From: Methanolobus mangrovi
GTDB lineage: Archaea > Halobacteriota > Methanosarcinia > Methanosarcinales > Methanosarcinaceae
Direction: 5' to 3'
Assembly: GCF_031312535.1 (NCBI RefSeq)
Contig: NZ_CP133594.1
Location: 1 to 64,000 of the forward strand
Length of the DNA: 64,000 nucleotides
Under the pieces are notes generated by a model that was given only the letters and a program-made list of their open reading frames with translations, was not told the DNA's origin and made no database searches. Positions within the stretch are counted from its first letter, which is position 1, and each line of letters begins with the position of its first letter. This document shows positions 28,975-38,152 of this stretch, piece by piece. The position numbers and the translations under genes were made by a program.

Positions 28975-29796
28975 ATGGCAACAATATCTTTTAATCCACA
29001 ATTGTGTACTCGCTGTGGGATATGTACACAAATATGTCCGGTTGGTTTGATTCTTCCTGATGGCGAAGACGGTATGCCTTTCATGCCAGATGCCATGGAT
29101 AGTGTTTGTATAAAATGTGGAGCTTGTGAATCATTCTGTCCGGAAGGGGCAATATCTCCAATGTTCAGTACAACACATTCTCTTGTGTCTGCATCCATCA
29201 CTCAGGATATGAGTTCTGATAAACTGGGTTCTTACATGCGTATGCGCCGTTCCATCCGTAATTATAAAGACGAACCTGTTGATAAAAAAACAATTGAAAA
29301 CATACTGGATATTGTTCGTTACGCTCCTTCCGGGATCAATAACCAACCAGTGCACTGGCTGATGATCCATGACCATGATGAAGTACGCAAGATCACATCT
29401 CTGGTAATTGACTGGATGCGTGAGCTCTCGGCATCCGATCAGGAACATCCAATGAAACCAGTGATGTTATCCATGATATCTGCTTATGATATGGGTGCAG
29501 ACCCAATCTGTCGTGGAGCTCCTCATCTTGCAATCGCCTATGCTCCTGATGATGAAATGTCATACACAGATTGTATCATTGCTCTTTCATGGTTTGAACT
29601 TGCTGTTCCTGCCTATGGTCTGGGTGCATGCTGGGCAGGATTCCTTAAAGTTGCAGCAAGCTCCTACCAGCCCCTGATAGACGAACTAGGACTGCCTGAA
29701 GGCCATGTTATGCAGCATGCAATGATGTTCGGTTATCCTGAATACAGGATACATAATATCCCTGGAAGAAAACCTGCAAGCATAATCTGGAAGTAA
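28975..29796 (+). CDS. Ferredoxin-nitroreductase fusion protein
   Basis: Residues 1-60 hold two 4Fe-4S clusters: CTRCGICTQICPV and CIKCGACESFCPE. Residues about 85-270 are a nitroreductase-fold FMN domain beginning MRMRRSIRNYKDEPVDK, with YAPSGINNQPVHW and CWAGFLKVAASS. The fusion can pass electrons from ferredoxin directly to flavin to reduce an organic substrate. The substrate is unknown. The ATG at 28975 is preferred to an in-frame GTG at 28963. A TTTATAG box near 28941 implies a short leader. Confidence 0.9.
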   Translation: MATISFNPQLCTRCGICTQICPVGLILPDGEDGMPFMPDAMDSVCIKCGACESFCPEGAISPMFSTTHSLVSASITQDMSSDKLGSYMRMRRSIRNYKDEPVDKKTIENILDIVRYAPSGINNQPVHWLMIHDHDEVRKITSLVIDWMRELSASDQEHPMKPVMLSMISAYDMGADPICRGAPHLAIAYAPDDEMSYTDCIIALSWFELAVPAYGLGACWAGFLKVAASSYQPLIDELGLPEGHVMQHAMMFGYPEYRIHNIPGRKPASIIWK

Positions 29797-29932
29797 TTCC
29801 AGGTTGTATTCTCTTTTAATTATTTTCTACTATCATTCTGTATATTGTCTGGTAAGCTGACGTTTTTTATTTTTGATTCACTTGTATTGGGGTTCTCTGT
29901 ATTTTTGAATTCCTCGTTCAGGATCAAGATAC

Positions 29933-29943
29933 TCTTATATAAC
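29933..29943 (+). promoter_or_regulatory. TATA box for the second S-layer-type gene
   Basis: ACTCTTATATAAC, about 80 nt before the ATG at 30017, giving a leader of about 55 nt that ends in a strong TTGGAGG ribosome-binding site. Confidence 0.5.
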
Positions 29944-30016
29944 ATTATGTTTGTTAGAACATAACGCTAAAAATCACAATAGTTGGTAGGATGGGCAAAT
30001 AACTTGGAGGCTAACA

Positions 30017-31249
30017 ATGACACACAAATCACAAAAAAAAGTAATGATACGTATATTGTTCATGTTTATTTTTATAACTGTATCTCCCTCTATGGCAACA
30101 ACTGTGGATATTAGGGGAACTCCACAGGATACTGGTTCAGTTGATGCCGGAAATATCTCATGGGACTATTCAACTTTTCCGGGCTTATATTATTCTGCAA
30201 ATAAACATACTCAGCTTACTGCAGGTTCAGGAGAACACCTTTATTTTGCAGATGATGGTGGAAATCCTTCAATAGGTTCGTCCAATCCAACAGCTCATAT
30301 AATCGATGAAGGGGAGTTAATCTATATCACCAGTCAGGTTGCTTCAAAGTACAAGGTATATTCAGAAGAGGATAACATTACAAAGGTAACTAAATTCTAT
30401 ACTCTTTCCTTGTTTGGTACATCTTACTGTGCAGTGGATAATGATGCAACGAATATTGCAAAGATTCTGATTCAGCAGGGTGAAAACGACAAGAAAACCC
30501 TTAAAAGTGGTGAGAAATGGGAAATGAAGGGTGGTTATTCGCTTGTACTGAATGCGGTGGATATTGATGGTGGTAAATGTTATTTGACTCTTTATAAAAA
30601 TGAAGAAGAACTTGATACTGGTGTAATCTCAACAGACGGTACAAATAATGACAGGATATACTCTGTCGAAGAGGATTGTGCCGATGGTTCTGAACACATA
30701 TATTTCCTCACCTACGTAGATTCCATATTTGCAGGCCAGGAAGATAATTTTGCAGTTCTAAAATATACCTGGCTGGCTGACAAAGATAGTTATGTGGAAG
30801 TGCAATCCGGTGATGAGTTCGGTAATTTCGAAGTAGATGAAGCACTTGGGGCCGGACTTGTATTATCCAACAGCAAATCTATTACCATTACTGTTGATGC
30901 AGGTGCAACGACACTTATTACTGGTGATTGGTACTTTAAATCATCTGACTCAGGTAAAGGTACCAATGGCGGATACATCCTCTATCCTATAAAGAGGGTT
31001 ACAATTGAGGACTCTGTAGCAGAGGCCGTAGTCGTTGATGAAGTTTCTGAAGAGGAAGAATTAGTTATTGTGGATGTATCTTCTGATACAAAAGAAACAG
31101 TGGATATTTCTAATAGTATTTTAGATCAAACAGATGTGGATGATGATGGCCCTGTAGAAACACTACATAAGAGTTCTATTCCAGGATTTGAAGGATCTAT
31201 GTCAGTTCTTGCAATTTCAATGGTATTCTTCCTCCGTAGATATTATTAA
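30017..31249 (+). CDS. S-layer-type surface protein with signal peptide and PGF-like C terminus
   Basis: The 410-residue protein has a signal peptide (about 1-25, MIRILFMFIFITVSPSMA), one DUF1608-like S-layer domain (WDYSTFPGLYYSANKHTQL, KFYTLSLFGTSYCAVD, SGEKWEMKGGYSLVLNAVD, YVDSIFAGQEDNFAVLKY), an acidic linker and a terminal PGFEGSMSVLAISMVFFLRR, a PGF-CTERM-like archaeosortase signal. It parallels the gene at 1-1203 domain for domain. Full-size Methanosarcina S-layer proteins have two such domains, so this may be an accessory surface protein. A GGAGG ribosome-binding site lies 9 nt before the ATG. Confidence 0.88.
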   Translation: MTHKSQKKVMIRILFMFIFITVSPSMATTVDIRGTPQDTGSVDAGNISWDYSTFPGLYYSANKHTQLTAGSGEHLYFADDGGNPSIGSSNPTAHIIDEGELIYITSQVASKYKVYSEEDNITKVTKFYTLSLFGTSYCAVDNDATNIAKILIQQGENDKKTLKSGEKWEMKGGYSLVLNAVDIDGGKCYLTLYKNEEELDTGVISTDGTNNDRIYSVEEDCADGSEHIYFLTYVDSIFAGQEDNFAVLKYTWLADKDSYVEVQSGDEFGNFEVDEALGAGLVLSNSKSITITVDAGATTLITGDWYFKSSDSGKGTNGGYILYPIKRVTIEDSVAEAVVVDEVSEEEELVIVDVSSDTKETVDISNSILDQTDVDDDGPVETLHKSSIPGFEGSMSVLAISMVFFLRRYY

Positions 31250-31257
31250 TTATTTTG

Positions 31258-31294
31258 GAACACTCTTTCATAGGGTGTTCTTTTCCTCTTGTTT
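31258..31294 (+). terminator. Hairpin terminator after S-layer-type gene
   Basis: GAACACTC (31258-31265) pairs with GGGTGTTC (31273-31280), with one G-T pair and a 7-nt loop, followed by TTTTCC and a longer T run. Confidence 0.65.
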
Positions 31295-31704
31295 TTTTAT
31301 TTTTGTTAATCCTGGCTATAATGTCTCTGTGTTAATCTGTATATGGTTGGTTATTACTACAGGGCATACAATAGGATCTATGATGTCTTTTATGTGCATA
31401 ATGGCTGACATTGCCATACTGAAATAGGTTGATTACTTGTTATTTTTTAACCGTGCATCATTTTGTCTATGTGTATAACTATTTTAATTTTATATCATAT
31501 ATTATAAAAAAAGATACACTTATAATGATTAGAAATCCTTAAGTATTATATAATATCTCTTAACGCCATAAAAAAAGTTGGTTATGTGTTAAGTACTTTC
31601 AAGATATCTGTAGGTGAATAAAATATACCTTACAAACGAAATCTTGAACTTTGTTTTGCTGCGGCTTGGAATGAGATCAATTGACAGAATGACTAAAAAA
31701 GATT
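31295..31704 (+). other. Long AT-rich leader region before the hybrid kinase
   Basis: No gene is supported. AT-rich TATA-like stretches occur at about 31496-31505 and 31545-31556. A nine-codon ATG frame at 31689-31718 overlaps the kinase start out of frame. Confidence 0.4.
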
Positions 31705-33540
31705 ATGGAACTATCTGATAAGCCCCGGATTCTTGTTGTAGATGATGAACCAATGAATGTTGAGCTGCTTCAGGCTTACCTGCAATTGGATTATGAAGTA
31801 CTGTCTGCATATAATGGACGTGAGGCTTTGGATATCGTTTTCCGGGAGATTCCTGATCTGGTACTTCTTGATGTAATGATGCCTGACATTAATGGTTATC
31901 AGGTTTGCGAGCAGATAAAAAGCTCGGAAAAGACCCGATTCATACCGGTTGTTCTGGTAACAGCTTTATCGGGGAGGGAGGACCGGTTAAGAGGTATGGA
32001 GGCAAAGGCGGATGATTTTCTCACGAAACCTGTCGACAGGCTTGAACTTAAAATGAGGGTGAATTCTTTACTCCGCATCAAAGACCTTCATGATAATCTT
32101 GTCAGGGAACGTGATCAGGCACAAAACTATCTTGATGTGGCAGCAGTGATGATGCTGGTTCTTGACACAGAACAGAATATCACTCTCATAAACAAAAGGG
32201 GTCTTGAAATTCTGGGTTATACTAATGAGGGAGACGTTTTGGGGCAGAACTTACTTCATCATTTTATTCCTGAGGCATCAAGGTCTGAAATGGAAAAGCA
32301 TTTTACCAGTGCACTGGACAAAATTGAGTGCAATATCAACTATTATGAGTGTCCTGTAGTCACAAAACAAAACGAACAACTCGTGATTTCCTGGTACTCA
32401 AAATCCCTGACTGATGAGGTCGGTAATGTAAAAGGAATTCTTTGTTCCGGTATGGATGTAACTGCACAAAAAAGAGCAGCAGAGAAACTCCGGGAGCAAA
32501 ACCGTGCCATGGAAGCTTCCATAGATGGGATGGCCATCATGAATGAGAAAGGTACATTTACTTATGTCAATGATGCTCATGCCAGTATCTTTGGATATAA
32601 TGGTCCGGATGAGATAATTGGGAAAAAATGGGAATTTCTCTATAATGATTCTGAGATAGAACGGGTTGCTAATGATGTGCTATCTAAGTTTAACCTGAAA
32701 GGGAAGTGGAAAGGTGAACTGCTTGGCAAGAAGAAGGACGGCAGTACATTTTTCCATGAAGTATCTCTTACTGCTTTCGATAAAGGTATGATCTGTGTTG
32801 TTAGGGACATATCCGAGCGCAAGGAAGTCGAGTCCAGGTTAAATCAATATGCATCCCAACTCAAAAGCTCAAATGAACTAAAAGACCTTTTTACTGATAT
32901 ACTCCGCCATGATCTCTTAAATCCTGCAGGTGTTGTCAAAGGTTTCAATGATATGCTTTTAGAGGAAGAAGTTGATGCAAATAAAAAATATAAACTCCAA
33001 TTGATAGGGAATAATGTGTCCCGTCTTATAGGGATGATCGAGTCGGCTGCAAAATTTGCAAGGCTTGAGGATACTGATGAGCTGGATTTCAAATCCATGG
33101 ATCTTGCAGCTATAATTCGCAATGTAATCCAGGAGTTTGAACCCCAACTAACGGAAAAGAACATAACCATTGATGTGAAGGTAGGAAAATCACATCCCGC
33201 TATAGTGAATCCTCTCATTGATGGTGTATTTGTCAATTTCATTTCCAACGCCATAAAATATGGTCCTTCTGATAGTGTTGTGGTGGTTGAAGTACAGGAC
33301 TATGATGGTGAATGGAAGGTTATGGTAACAGATTCAGGTGAAGGTATACCTGATAAAGATAAGCAACTGGTGTTCAATCGTTTCAAGCGTCTTGGTGAGA
33401 AGAAGAAGGCTGTAAAAGGTTCCGGGCTTGGTCTTGCAATCGCTCAAAGAATAATTGAATTACATGGTGGCAAAATAGGTGTTAATGACAATCCTGCAGG
33501 GAAAGGAAGTATATTCTGGGCAACTGTAAAAAAGGCATAA
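31705..33540 (+). CDS. Receiver-PAS-PAS-histidine kinase
   Basis: The 611-residue cytosolic signalling protein starts with a receiver domain (VVDDEP, phospho-acceptor Asp56 in LLDVMMPD, Lys108 in FLTKPVD), then two PAS domains (about 145-260 and 270-380, each ending in an RDISERK-like PAC motif), a HisKA dimerisation helix with phospho-His402 in ILRHDLLNP, and an HATPase domain with NFISNAIKYGP, DSGEGIPD and GSGLGLAI. There is no transmembrane helix, so it senses a cytoplasmic signal or is driven by another kinase through the receiver. No separate response regulator is adjacent. Confidence 0.93.
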   Translation: MELSDKPRILVVDDEPMNVELLQAYLQLDYEVLSAYNGREALDIVFREIPDLVLLDVMMPDINGYQVCEQIKSSEKTRFIPVVLVTALSGREDRLRGMEAKADDFLTKPVDRLELKMRVNSLLRIKDLHDNLVRERDQAQNYLDVAAVMMLVLDTEQNITLINKRGLEILGYTNEGDVLGQNLLHHFIPEASRSEMEKHFTSALDKIECNINYYECPVVTKQNEQLVISWYSKSLTDEVGNVKGILCSGMDVTAQKRAAEKLREQNRAMEASIDGMAIMNEKGTFTYVNDAHASIFGYNGPDEIIGKKWEFLYNDSEIERVANDVLSKFNLKGKWKGELLGKKKDGSTFFHEVSLTAFDKGMICVVRDISERKEVESRLNQYASQLKSSNELKDLFTDILRHDLLNPAGVVKGFNDMLLEEEVDANKKYKLQLIGNNVSRLIGMIESAAKFARLEDTDELDFKSMDLAAIIRNVIQEFEPQLTEKNITIDVKVGKSHPAIVNPLIDGVFVNFISNAIKYGPSDSVVVVEVQDYDGEWKVMVTDSGEGIPDKDKQLVFNRFKRLGEKKKAVKGSGLGLAIAQRIIELHGGKIGVNDNPAGKGSIFWATVKKA

Positions 33541-33544
33541 GGGT

Positions 33545-33976
33545 TTATTTGCCAATATCCTCATACCAGATATCTGGTTTTTCACGAATGAATTCTTTCA
33601 TAATTTCCTTGCATTCTTCTATATTAAGATCAACTACTTCAACGCCATGCTCTCTCATGAAATCGGCAGCTCCTTCAAATGTATCTGATTCGCCTGCAAT
33701 GACTTTCTTGATTCCAAACTGTACTATTGCTCCTGCACAAAGGTAGCAAGGCATTAATGTTGAATAAATGACTGTGTCGTTATATTTTCCTATTCTACCT
33801 GCATTACGGATGCAATCTATTTCAGCATGTGCCAGCGGATCATCGTGTTGCACTCTCCTGTTATGTCCTCTGCTGATAATCTCTCCTTTCCTTACAAGGA
33901 CTGATCCTATGGGGATCCCTCCTTCTTCAAGTCCTTTTTTAGCTTCCTCAATAGCACTTTGCATGAAAGTATCCAT
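33545..33976 (-). CDS. Cytosine deaminase, yeast FCY1-like
   Basis: The 143-residue zinc deaminase has HAE (in PLAHAEIDCI) and PCYLC as the CDA-fold zinc motifs. It resembles the fungal cytosine deaminase more than bacterial TadA: GGIPIGSVLV, RGHNRRVQ, YSTLMPCYLCAGAIVQFGI and especially the C-terminal FIREKPDIWYEDIGK. It would convert cytosine to uracil for pyrimidine salvage. CAGGAGA lies just before the ATG, and a TATATATAG box sits at about 34012-34022. It converges with the kinase gene, with 4 nt between the stops. A guanine or other base deaminase is the main alternative. Confidence 0.85.
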   Translation of the reverse strand: MDTFMQSAIEEAKKGLEEGGIPIGSVLVRKGEIISRGHNRRVQHDDPLAHAEIDCIRNAGRIGKYNDTVIYSTLMPCYLCAGAIVQFGIKKVIAGESDTFEGAADFMREHGVEVVDLNIEECKEIMKEFIREKPDIWYEDIGK

Positions 33977-34106
33977 AGTATTCTCCTGGTAAAATAATTA
34001 AAAATTAATATCTCTATATATAGATATACCATTTGCTATTGTTGGTGACCGCTAATTGGTGAAAAAACAGAAAGGATATTGTATGCATGGGCATACTTTA
34101 TCTAAG

Positions 34107-34424
34107 TTATAAAGTTAACATAATATTTCCAAAAAAACAGCTATTTTCATGTGCACTAATGGCTGCAGGTTTTAGTATTTCAATACCCATGTTCATGGTT
34201 TTTGATGCTGTGAGTATTTCCATAAGTGACAGCTTTCCTTCTTCAAACCGGTCTCCTACGGTTTTCATACCTTCTATAAATCCTTCTTCGATTACATCTA
34301 TGGGGTCGACGCCTGACCTGATGGTTTCGATTGCCACATTTGTTGCTTCATCATCATTGAAGTCTATTACTGAGTTTTTAGCTTTTTTGATAAGCTCTTT
34401 CTTAGTAGACTCATTATAATTCAT
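34107..34424 (-). pseudogene. Truncated methyltransferase corrinoid protein
   Basis: The 105-residue product matches only the helical cap domain of corrinoid proteins such as MtmC/MtbC/MttC: VIEEGFIEGMKTVGDRFEEG (cap) and SLMEILTASKTMNMGIEILKP. It stops where the cobalamin-binding Rossmann domain with DxHxxG should begin, and ends with an unrelated tail (ENSCFFGNIMLTL). No Rossmann domain is found downstream in any frame. It therefore cannot bind cobalamin in the usual way. It is probably a deletion remnant, though the reading frame has a good promoter region and could be expressed as a stand-alone cap. Confidence 0.7.
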
Positions 34425-34658
34425 GATTTTATCATATCCTCAGACATTGTTCATTGAAATACGGGATTTTGTTTTGGAATGGTGGTTCCAATCCAAAACT
34501 CTCTATCTACTATTTTTCATAAGAACCTTGTCTACCTGAAATATATGTTTGTTAGTAAAATATATAGTTAGTATATTTTCAGGAAATCGATGATTGGATA
34601 TAAAAAAGTACATTAGTGGTGATAGTCCGGGAAAATCGTTAAACCTGACATGTAAGTA

Positions 34659-35885
34659 TTATTCTGTTTTGTCCCTATTTATTTTGAAAACACGGTCGTT
34701 TTTGCGAACAACATCTTCTACTTCAAGACCAATTTCATTTCCTCTCTCAATTGAATTTACATTTTTACCTTCATGAACAATGGATAATACTTCCTGTTCT
34801 AGGTAGGTGGTGCTACCTTCAATAATGATGGTATCTCCGGTATTCAATCCTAGTTCCAGTAGATTTACTGCTGCTGCTGACTGTTTCGGATAGTAATTTG
34901 TGACTACTCCGACAGCTTCTCTTTTTACGTGTGATGCGTTCATGTCACAATCATTTGCAAGGCTGTCAGGTCCGGGATATCCAAAATAGAATCCTGTTGA
35001 AAAGCCTCTGTTATATTCAAGTGCCATTCTCTCTTTCAGAGGGATGATGTTACTTCTTTCGTATTTGCCATCCTTGAAAAGATCAAGTGCCTGACGATAA
35101 CATTGTGACACAGCGGCGGTGTAGCCGGGGTTTCGGAGTCTTCCTTCAACCTTAAAGGCATCTACGCCCGCCTCAATAAGTTCAGGTATATGCTCTATCA
35201 TACAGAGGTCCTTTGCACTCATGAGGTACTTGCCCTCGATATCCACAATTGCTCCGTTATCCGAATGCAGGGACCATTCCCAGCGGCACGGCTGGCTGCA
35301 CTCTCCACAGTTTCCGGATTTCCCAAGAAGATATGCTGAAAGGTAACATCTGCCGGAGATGCCCTGGCAAACTGCTCCGTGCACAAATACTTCAAGTTCT
35401 ATTTTGGTGTCTTCTCTGATCTCTTTGATCTGTTCAAGACTAAGTTCCCTTGCCAGTACTACCCTGCTGGCTCCCAGTGATCTGTAGAACTCTGCAGACA
35501 TCTGGTTCGATACATTTGCCTGGGTCGAGATATGTATTTTCAGGTCTTTTTCCGCAGCTTTCATAATTGTTGCAGGATCCCACGCAATCACCGCATCTAC
35601 ATTTGCAGAAGCAGCGCACTCAAGTACTTCATCCAGTTCTTTGAGATTATCGGGGTATATTACGGAATTGACTGCCAGATATCCCTTCATTTTATTGTTA
35701 TGTATCTCTTCAACAAAACCAGCAAGTATCTCAGTTGTGATTTCCTGTGCCCTGGACCGGAGGCTAAGCCTGTCAAGCGAGAAGTAGACTGCATCTGCAT
35801 TTTCTTTGCAGGCTTTCAGAGCTGCAAGGTTTCTTACGCCCATTGCCAGTTCCGGTATTTTGTTTTCGTTTTTACTAAGGGACAT
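34659..35885 (-). CDS. U32 peptidase-family protein
   Basis: The 408-residue protein has the U32 pattern: ADAVYFSL near the start, a TIM-barrel-like N-terminal region and the signature ELEVFVHGAVCQGISGRCYL, followed by a Cys cluster (GNCGECSQPCRWEW) that probably binds an Fe-S cluster. Known relatives (RlhA, UbiU/UbiV, TrhP) hydroxylate RNA or quinone precursors rather than degrade proteins, so peptidase activity should not be assumed. The C-terminal beta domain (about 320-400) is present. Monocistronic. Confidence 0.87.
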   Translation of the reverse strand: MSLSKNENKIPELAMGVRNLAALKACKENADAVYFSLDRLSLRSRAQEITTEILAGFVEEIHNNKMKGYLAVNSVIYPDNLKELDEVLECAASANVDAVIAWDPATIMKAAEKDLKIHISTQANVSNQMSAEFYRSLGASRVVLARELSLEQIKEIREDTKIELEVFVHGAVCQGISGRCYLSAYLLGKSGNCGECSQPCRWEWSLHSDNGAIVDIEGKYLMSAKDLCMIEHIPELIEAGVDAFKVEGRLRNPGYTAAVSQCYRQALDLFKDGKYERSNIIPLKERMALEYNRGFSTGFYFGYPGPDSLANDCDMNASHVKREAVGVVTNYYPKQSAAAVNLLELGLNTGDTIIIEGSTTYLEQEVLSIVHEGKNVNSIERGNEIGLEVEDVVRKNDRVFKINRDKTE

Positions 35886-35975
35886 TGTTGTATGGATTCG
35901 GATTAAACTTTAAATCTCTTGTGTTGGTCAGGCAAGTAAAATTGTTTAAAACACAACTTATATTCAGAGCTGGGA

Positions 35976-36037
35976 ACTTATATATAGAATAAAACACTAT
36001 ATTGCAGTGTCAAGTAATATTAGGGTTGCCTAATATT
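35976..36037 (+). promoter_or_regulatory. feoA promoter with DtxR/IdeR-type operator
   Basis: A TATA element ACTTATATATAG lies at 35977-35987. A perfect 9-bp palindrome AATATTAGG-GTTG-CCTAATATT at 36016-36037 overlaps the region just after the expected transcription start. TTAGG-N4-CCTAA matches the core of metal-dependent DtxR-family sites, so iron- or manganese-dependent repression of feoA is inferred. Confidence 0.65.
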
Positions 36038-36105
36038 GCACGAGAATGCTAATGCATGGTATTTTTCCAAATACCGTCTTTCTACAAAACGACAGAGGTG
36101 AAAAA

Positions 36106-36342
36106 ATGGCTCCGATCATACCGCTTGTAATGATGCCGGAAGGTAAGGACAGCAAGATCATTTCTATTAATGCAGGTAGTTCCCTGCTTAACCGTCTCAG
36201 GTCAATGGGCTTTATAGAGAACACTCTGCTTAAAGTAAAAAGAGGCATAAATGGTTCTCTCATCGTATCCCTGAATGGGTGTGACTATGCACTTGGTATG
36301 GGGATGGCTTCTAAGATTATGGTGCAGGAATATTCTGCATAA
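36106..36342 (+). CDS. feoA: FeoA-domain protein
   Basis: The 78-residue SH3-like protein has the FeoA pattern: SLLNRLRSMGFIENTLLKV, then GSLIVSLNGCDYALGMGMASKI. FeoA is the small cytosolic partner of the Fe2+ transporter FeoB. No feoB is next to it in this window. The ATG at 36106 has AGAGGTGA 5 nt upstream. An in-frame ATG at 36046 lies before that site. Expression is probably metal-controlled through the palindrome at 36016-36037. Confidence 0.88.
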   Translation: MAPIIPLVMMPEGKDSKIISINAGSSLLNRLRSMGFIENTLLKVKRGINGSLIVSLNGCDYALGMGMASKIMVQEYSA

Positions 36343-36395
36343 TAACACTTTTAACTTTTTTTCAGCATCCTATGTCATTGGAATAAAAAAGATAT

Positions 36396-36417
36396 GAAGC
36401 TCATTGAGCTTCGTTTT
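36396..36417. terminator. Bidirectional terminator between feoA and pyrK
   Basis: GAAGCTC and GAGCTTC form a 7-bp stem with an ATT loop (36396-36412), followed by GTTTTTG on the plus strand. On the minus strand a CTTTTTTATT run follows, so it can end transcripts of both convergent genes. Confidence 0.65.
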
Positions 36418-36463
36418 TGATTCACTTATTCTTTTTATGTCATAAGTGAAAAGAACCAGAAAC

Positions 36464-37243
36464 TCAAAACTGTTTTTTGTTCCCGCTTGGTCCTCTCATG
36501 TAACTGCCGAATTCTGAATCTATAAGTTCCATGCCATTAAAGACAGGTCCGTCCTTGCAGACGCGCAGTCCTTTCTTATCCATGCAGCAGGCACCACAAA
36601 CTCCAATTCCGCATTTGAAATACCTGTGAAGACTGAATTCCGTCTTTTCAAGTGCATTCTCTTTTTCAAGCATTCCGAAAATGGCTTTCATCATCATTTC
36701 CGGTCCGCATGTATAAATTCTGTCATAAGCTGCTACATCTGTTTCTGCAAGAATATCGGTAACAAATCCGCACCTATGCGCAGAACCGTCATCTGTTGTC
36801 AGGTGCATTTCCCCGCAGGATACAAATCGGTCCACAAAGAGTAACTCGTCAGCATTTCTGGCTCCAAGAATTGTGCTCATGCAAACACCTGTAGATGCTG
36901 CATATTCTGCAAGCGGTGCAAGTGGTGCTGCACCGACTCCTCCTGCTATCAGCAGTATTTTCTCATCCTTGCCTGGTAATGTAAAACCTTTTCCGAAAGG
37001 TCCCCTTATGCCAAGTTCGGCTCCTTCTTCAAGACAGAACAGTTTTTCAGTGGCATCTCCTACTTTTTGCACGGTGATGGAATTCTTGCTTGACAATGTC
37101 ATAGGAATCTCATCCACGCCTCGTATCCAGACCATTACAAACTGACCTGCAATTGCCTCATCAAATGACCTGTCAAAGACAAAAGTTCTGGTTGATGGTG
37201 TTTCCCTGATGATCTTAGTTATTTTGACATTGATGGGGTACAT
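36464..37243 (-). CDS. pyrK: Dihydroorotate dehydrogenase electron-transfer subunit
   Basis: PyrK is the FAD/2Fe-2S subunit that moves electrons from PyrD's FMN to NAD+ or another carrier. The 259 residues show the ferredoxin-reductase fold ([32 protein letters not shown]) and a C-terminal 2Fe-2S site [19 protein letters not shown]. It overlaps pyrD by one base (TAATG), so the two subunits are made together. Confidence 0.93.
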   Translation of the reverse strand: MYPINVKITKIIRETPSTRTFVFDRSFDEAIAGQFVMVWIRGVDEIPMTLSSKNSITVQKVGDATEKLFCLEEGAELGIRGPFGKGFTLPGKDEKILLIAGGVGAAPLAPLAEYAASTGVCMSTILGARNADELLFVDRFVSCGEMHLTTDDGSAHRCGFVTDILAETDVAAYDRIYTCGPEMMMKAIFGMLEKENALEKTEFSLHRYFKCGIGVCGACCMDKKGLRVCKDGPVFNGMELIDSEFGSYMRGPSGNKKQF

Positions 37244-38145
37244 TATAATCTCTCATGTGCGATTCCGATAATATCGGTTATATCACTGTATTCTCTTTTA
37301 GAAACGAACTCTTCTATTCCACTGGCAACTGAACTGAAAACGTTCAATCCTTCGTGAACTGCAGATCCTATTTGTACTGCACTGGCGCCAGCCATCATCA
37401 TTTCGATGGCATCTTCCCATGTATAGATTCCTCCAACGCCAATAATGGGTATATCAAGAGCAGTGTAAAGGTCATAGACGCATTTCAATGCAACCGGCTT
37501 CACGGCACGTCCGGATAGTCCTCCAAATCTGTTACCAAGTACGGGATAGCCACTGTTTATGTCTATTGCCATTCCCTTTACTGTATTGATGGCCACAACG
37601 GCATCTGCTCCTCCTCGTTGTGCAGCTTCTCCGATTGTTACTATGTCTGTAACATTGGGTGTGAGTTTAACCCATACGGGCACATCCACAGCATCACAAA
37701 CGGCCTTTGTGATACTTTCCACAGCATCCGGATTGCTTCCAACTGAAGCTCCATAACCTAAAGCATGCGGACAACTCACATTCAATTCAAAAGCATCAGG
37801 CTTGGAATCAATGAGGCCCCGGGCCACATTTACAAACTCTTCCTCAGTGCCTCCGAATATGCTTGCAATAACGGGGATACCAGCATCTTTCTTTGCAATT
37901 GCAAGTTCAGCCTTAAAGTCTGGATAGGAAGGATTTGGGAGTCCCATTGCATTCAAAAATCCATATCCCAGGTCGATCATACTCGGGTTCTTATGTCCTT
38001 CTTTAGGCTCGGGTCCGATCGATTTTGTGACAACTGCACCGGCTCCCTCTTTTGCAACACGGACAAGCGATGCACCGGTTGTGCCCATTATGCCTGCAGC
38101 CAGTATCGTGGGATTCTTGAGTTCAATTCCTGTGATGTTGATCAT
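37243..38145 (-). CDS. pyrD: Dihydroorotate dehydrogenase, class 1B catalytic subunit
   Basis: It oxidises dihydroorotate to orotate in pyrimidine synthesis. The 300-residue TIM-barrel FMN protein has [25 protein letters not shown] (catalytic Cys as in class 1B), WVKLTPNV and [27 protein letters not shown] phosphate-binding segments. The ATG at 38145 follows AAGGA at a good distance. The earlier ATG at 38163 overlaps hemC. It forms the tail of the heme operon, 7 nt after hemC. Confidence 0.94.
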   Translation of the reverse strand: MINITGIELKNPTILAAGIMGTTGASLVRVAKEGAGAVVTKSIGPEPKEGHKNPSMIDLGYGFLNAMGLPNPSYPDFKAELAIAKKDAGIPVIASIFGGTEEEFVNVARGLIDSKPDAFELNVSCPHALGYGASVGSNPDAVESITKAVCDAVDVPVWVKLTPNVTDIVTIGEAAQRGGADAVVAINTVKGMAIDINSGYPVLGNRFGGLSGRAVKPVALKCVYDLYTALDIPIIGVGGIYTWEDAIEMMMAGASAVQIGSAVHEGLNVFSSVASGIEEFVSKREYSDITDIIGIAHERL

Positions 38146-38152
38146 TTTGTCC

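Noticed and set aside
31689-31718. Nine-codon upstream ORF overlapping the hybrid kinase start
   Set aside because: No ribosome-binding site and no chain of overlaps as seen at 4.4 kb; a chance frame is the simpler reading.
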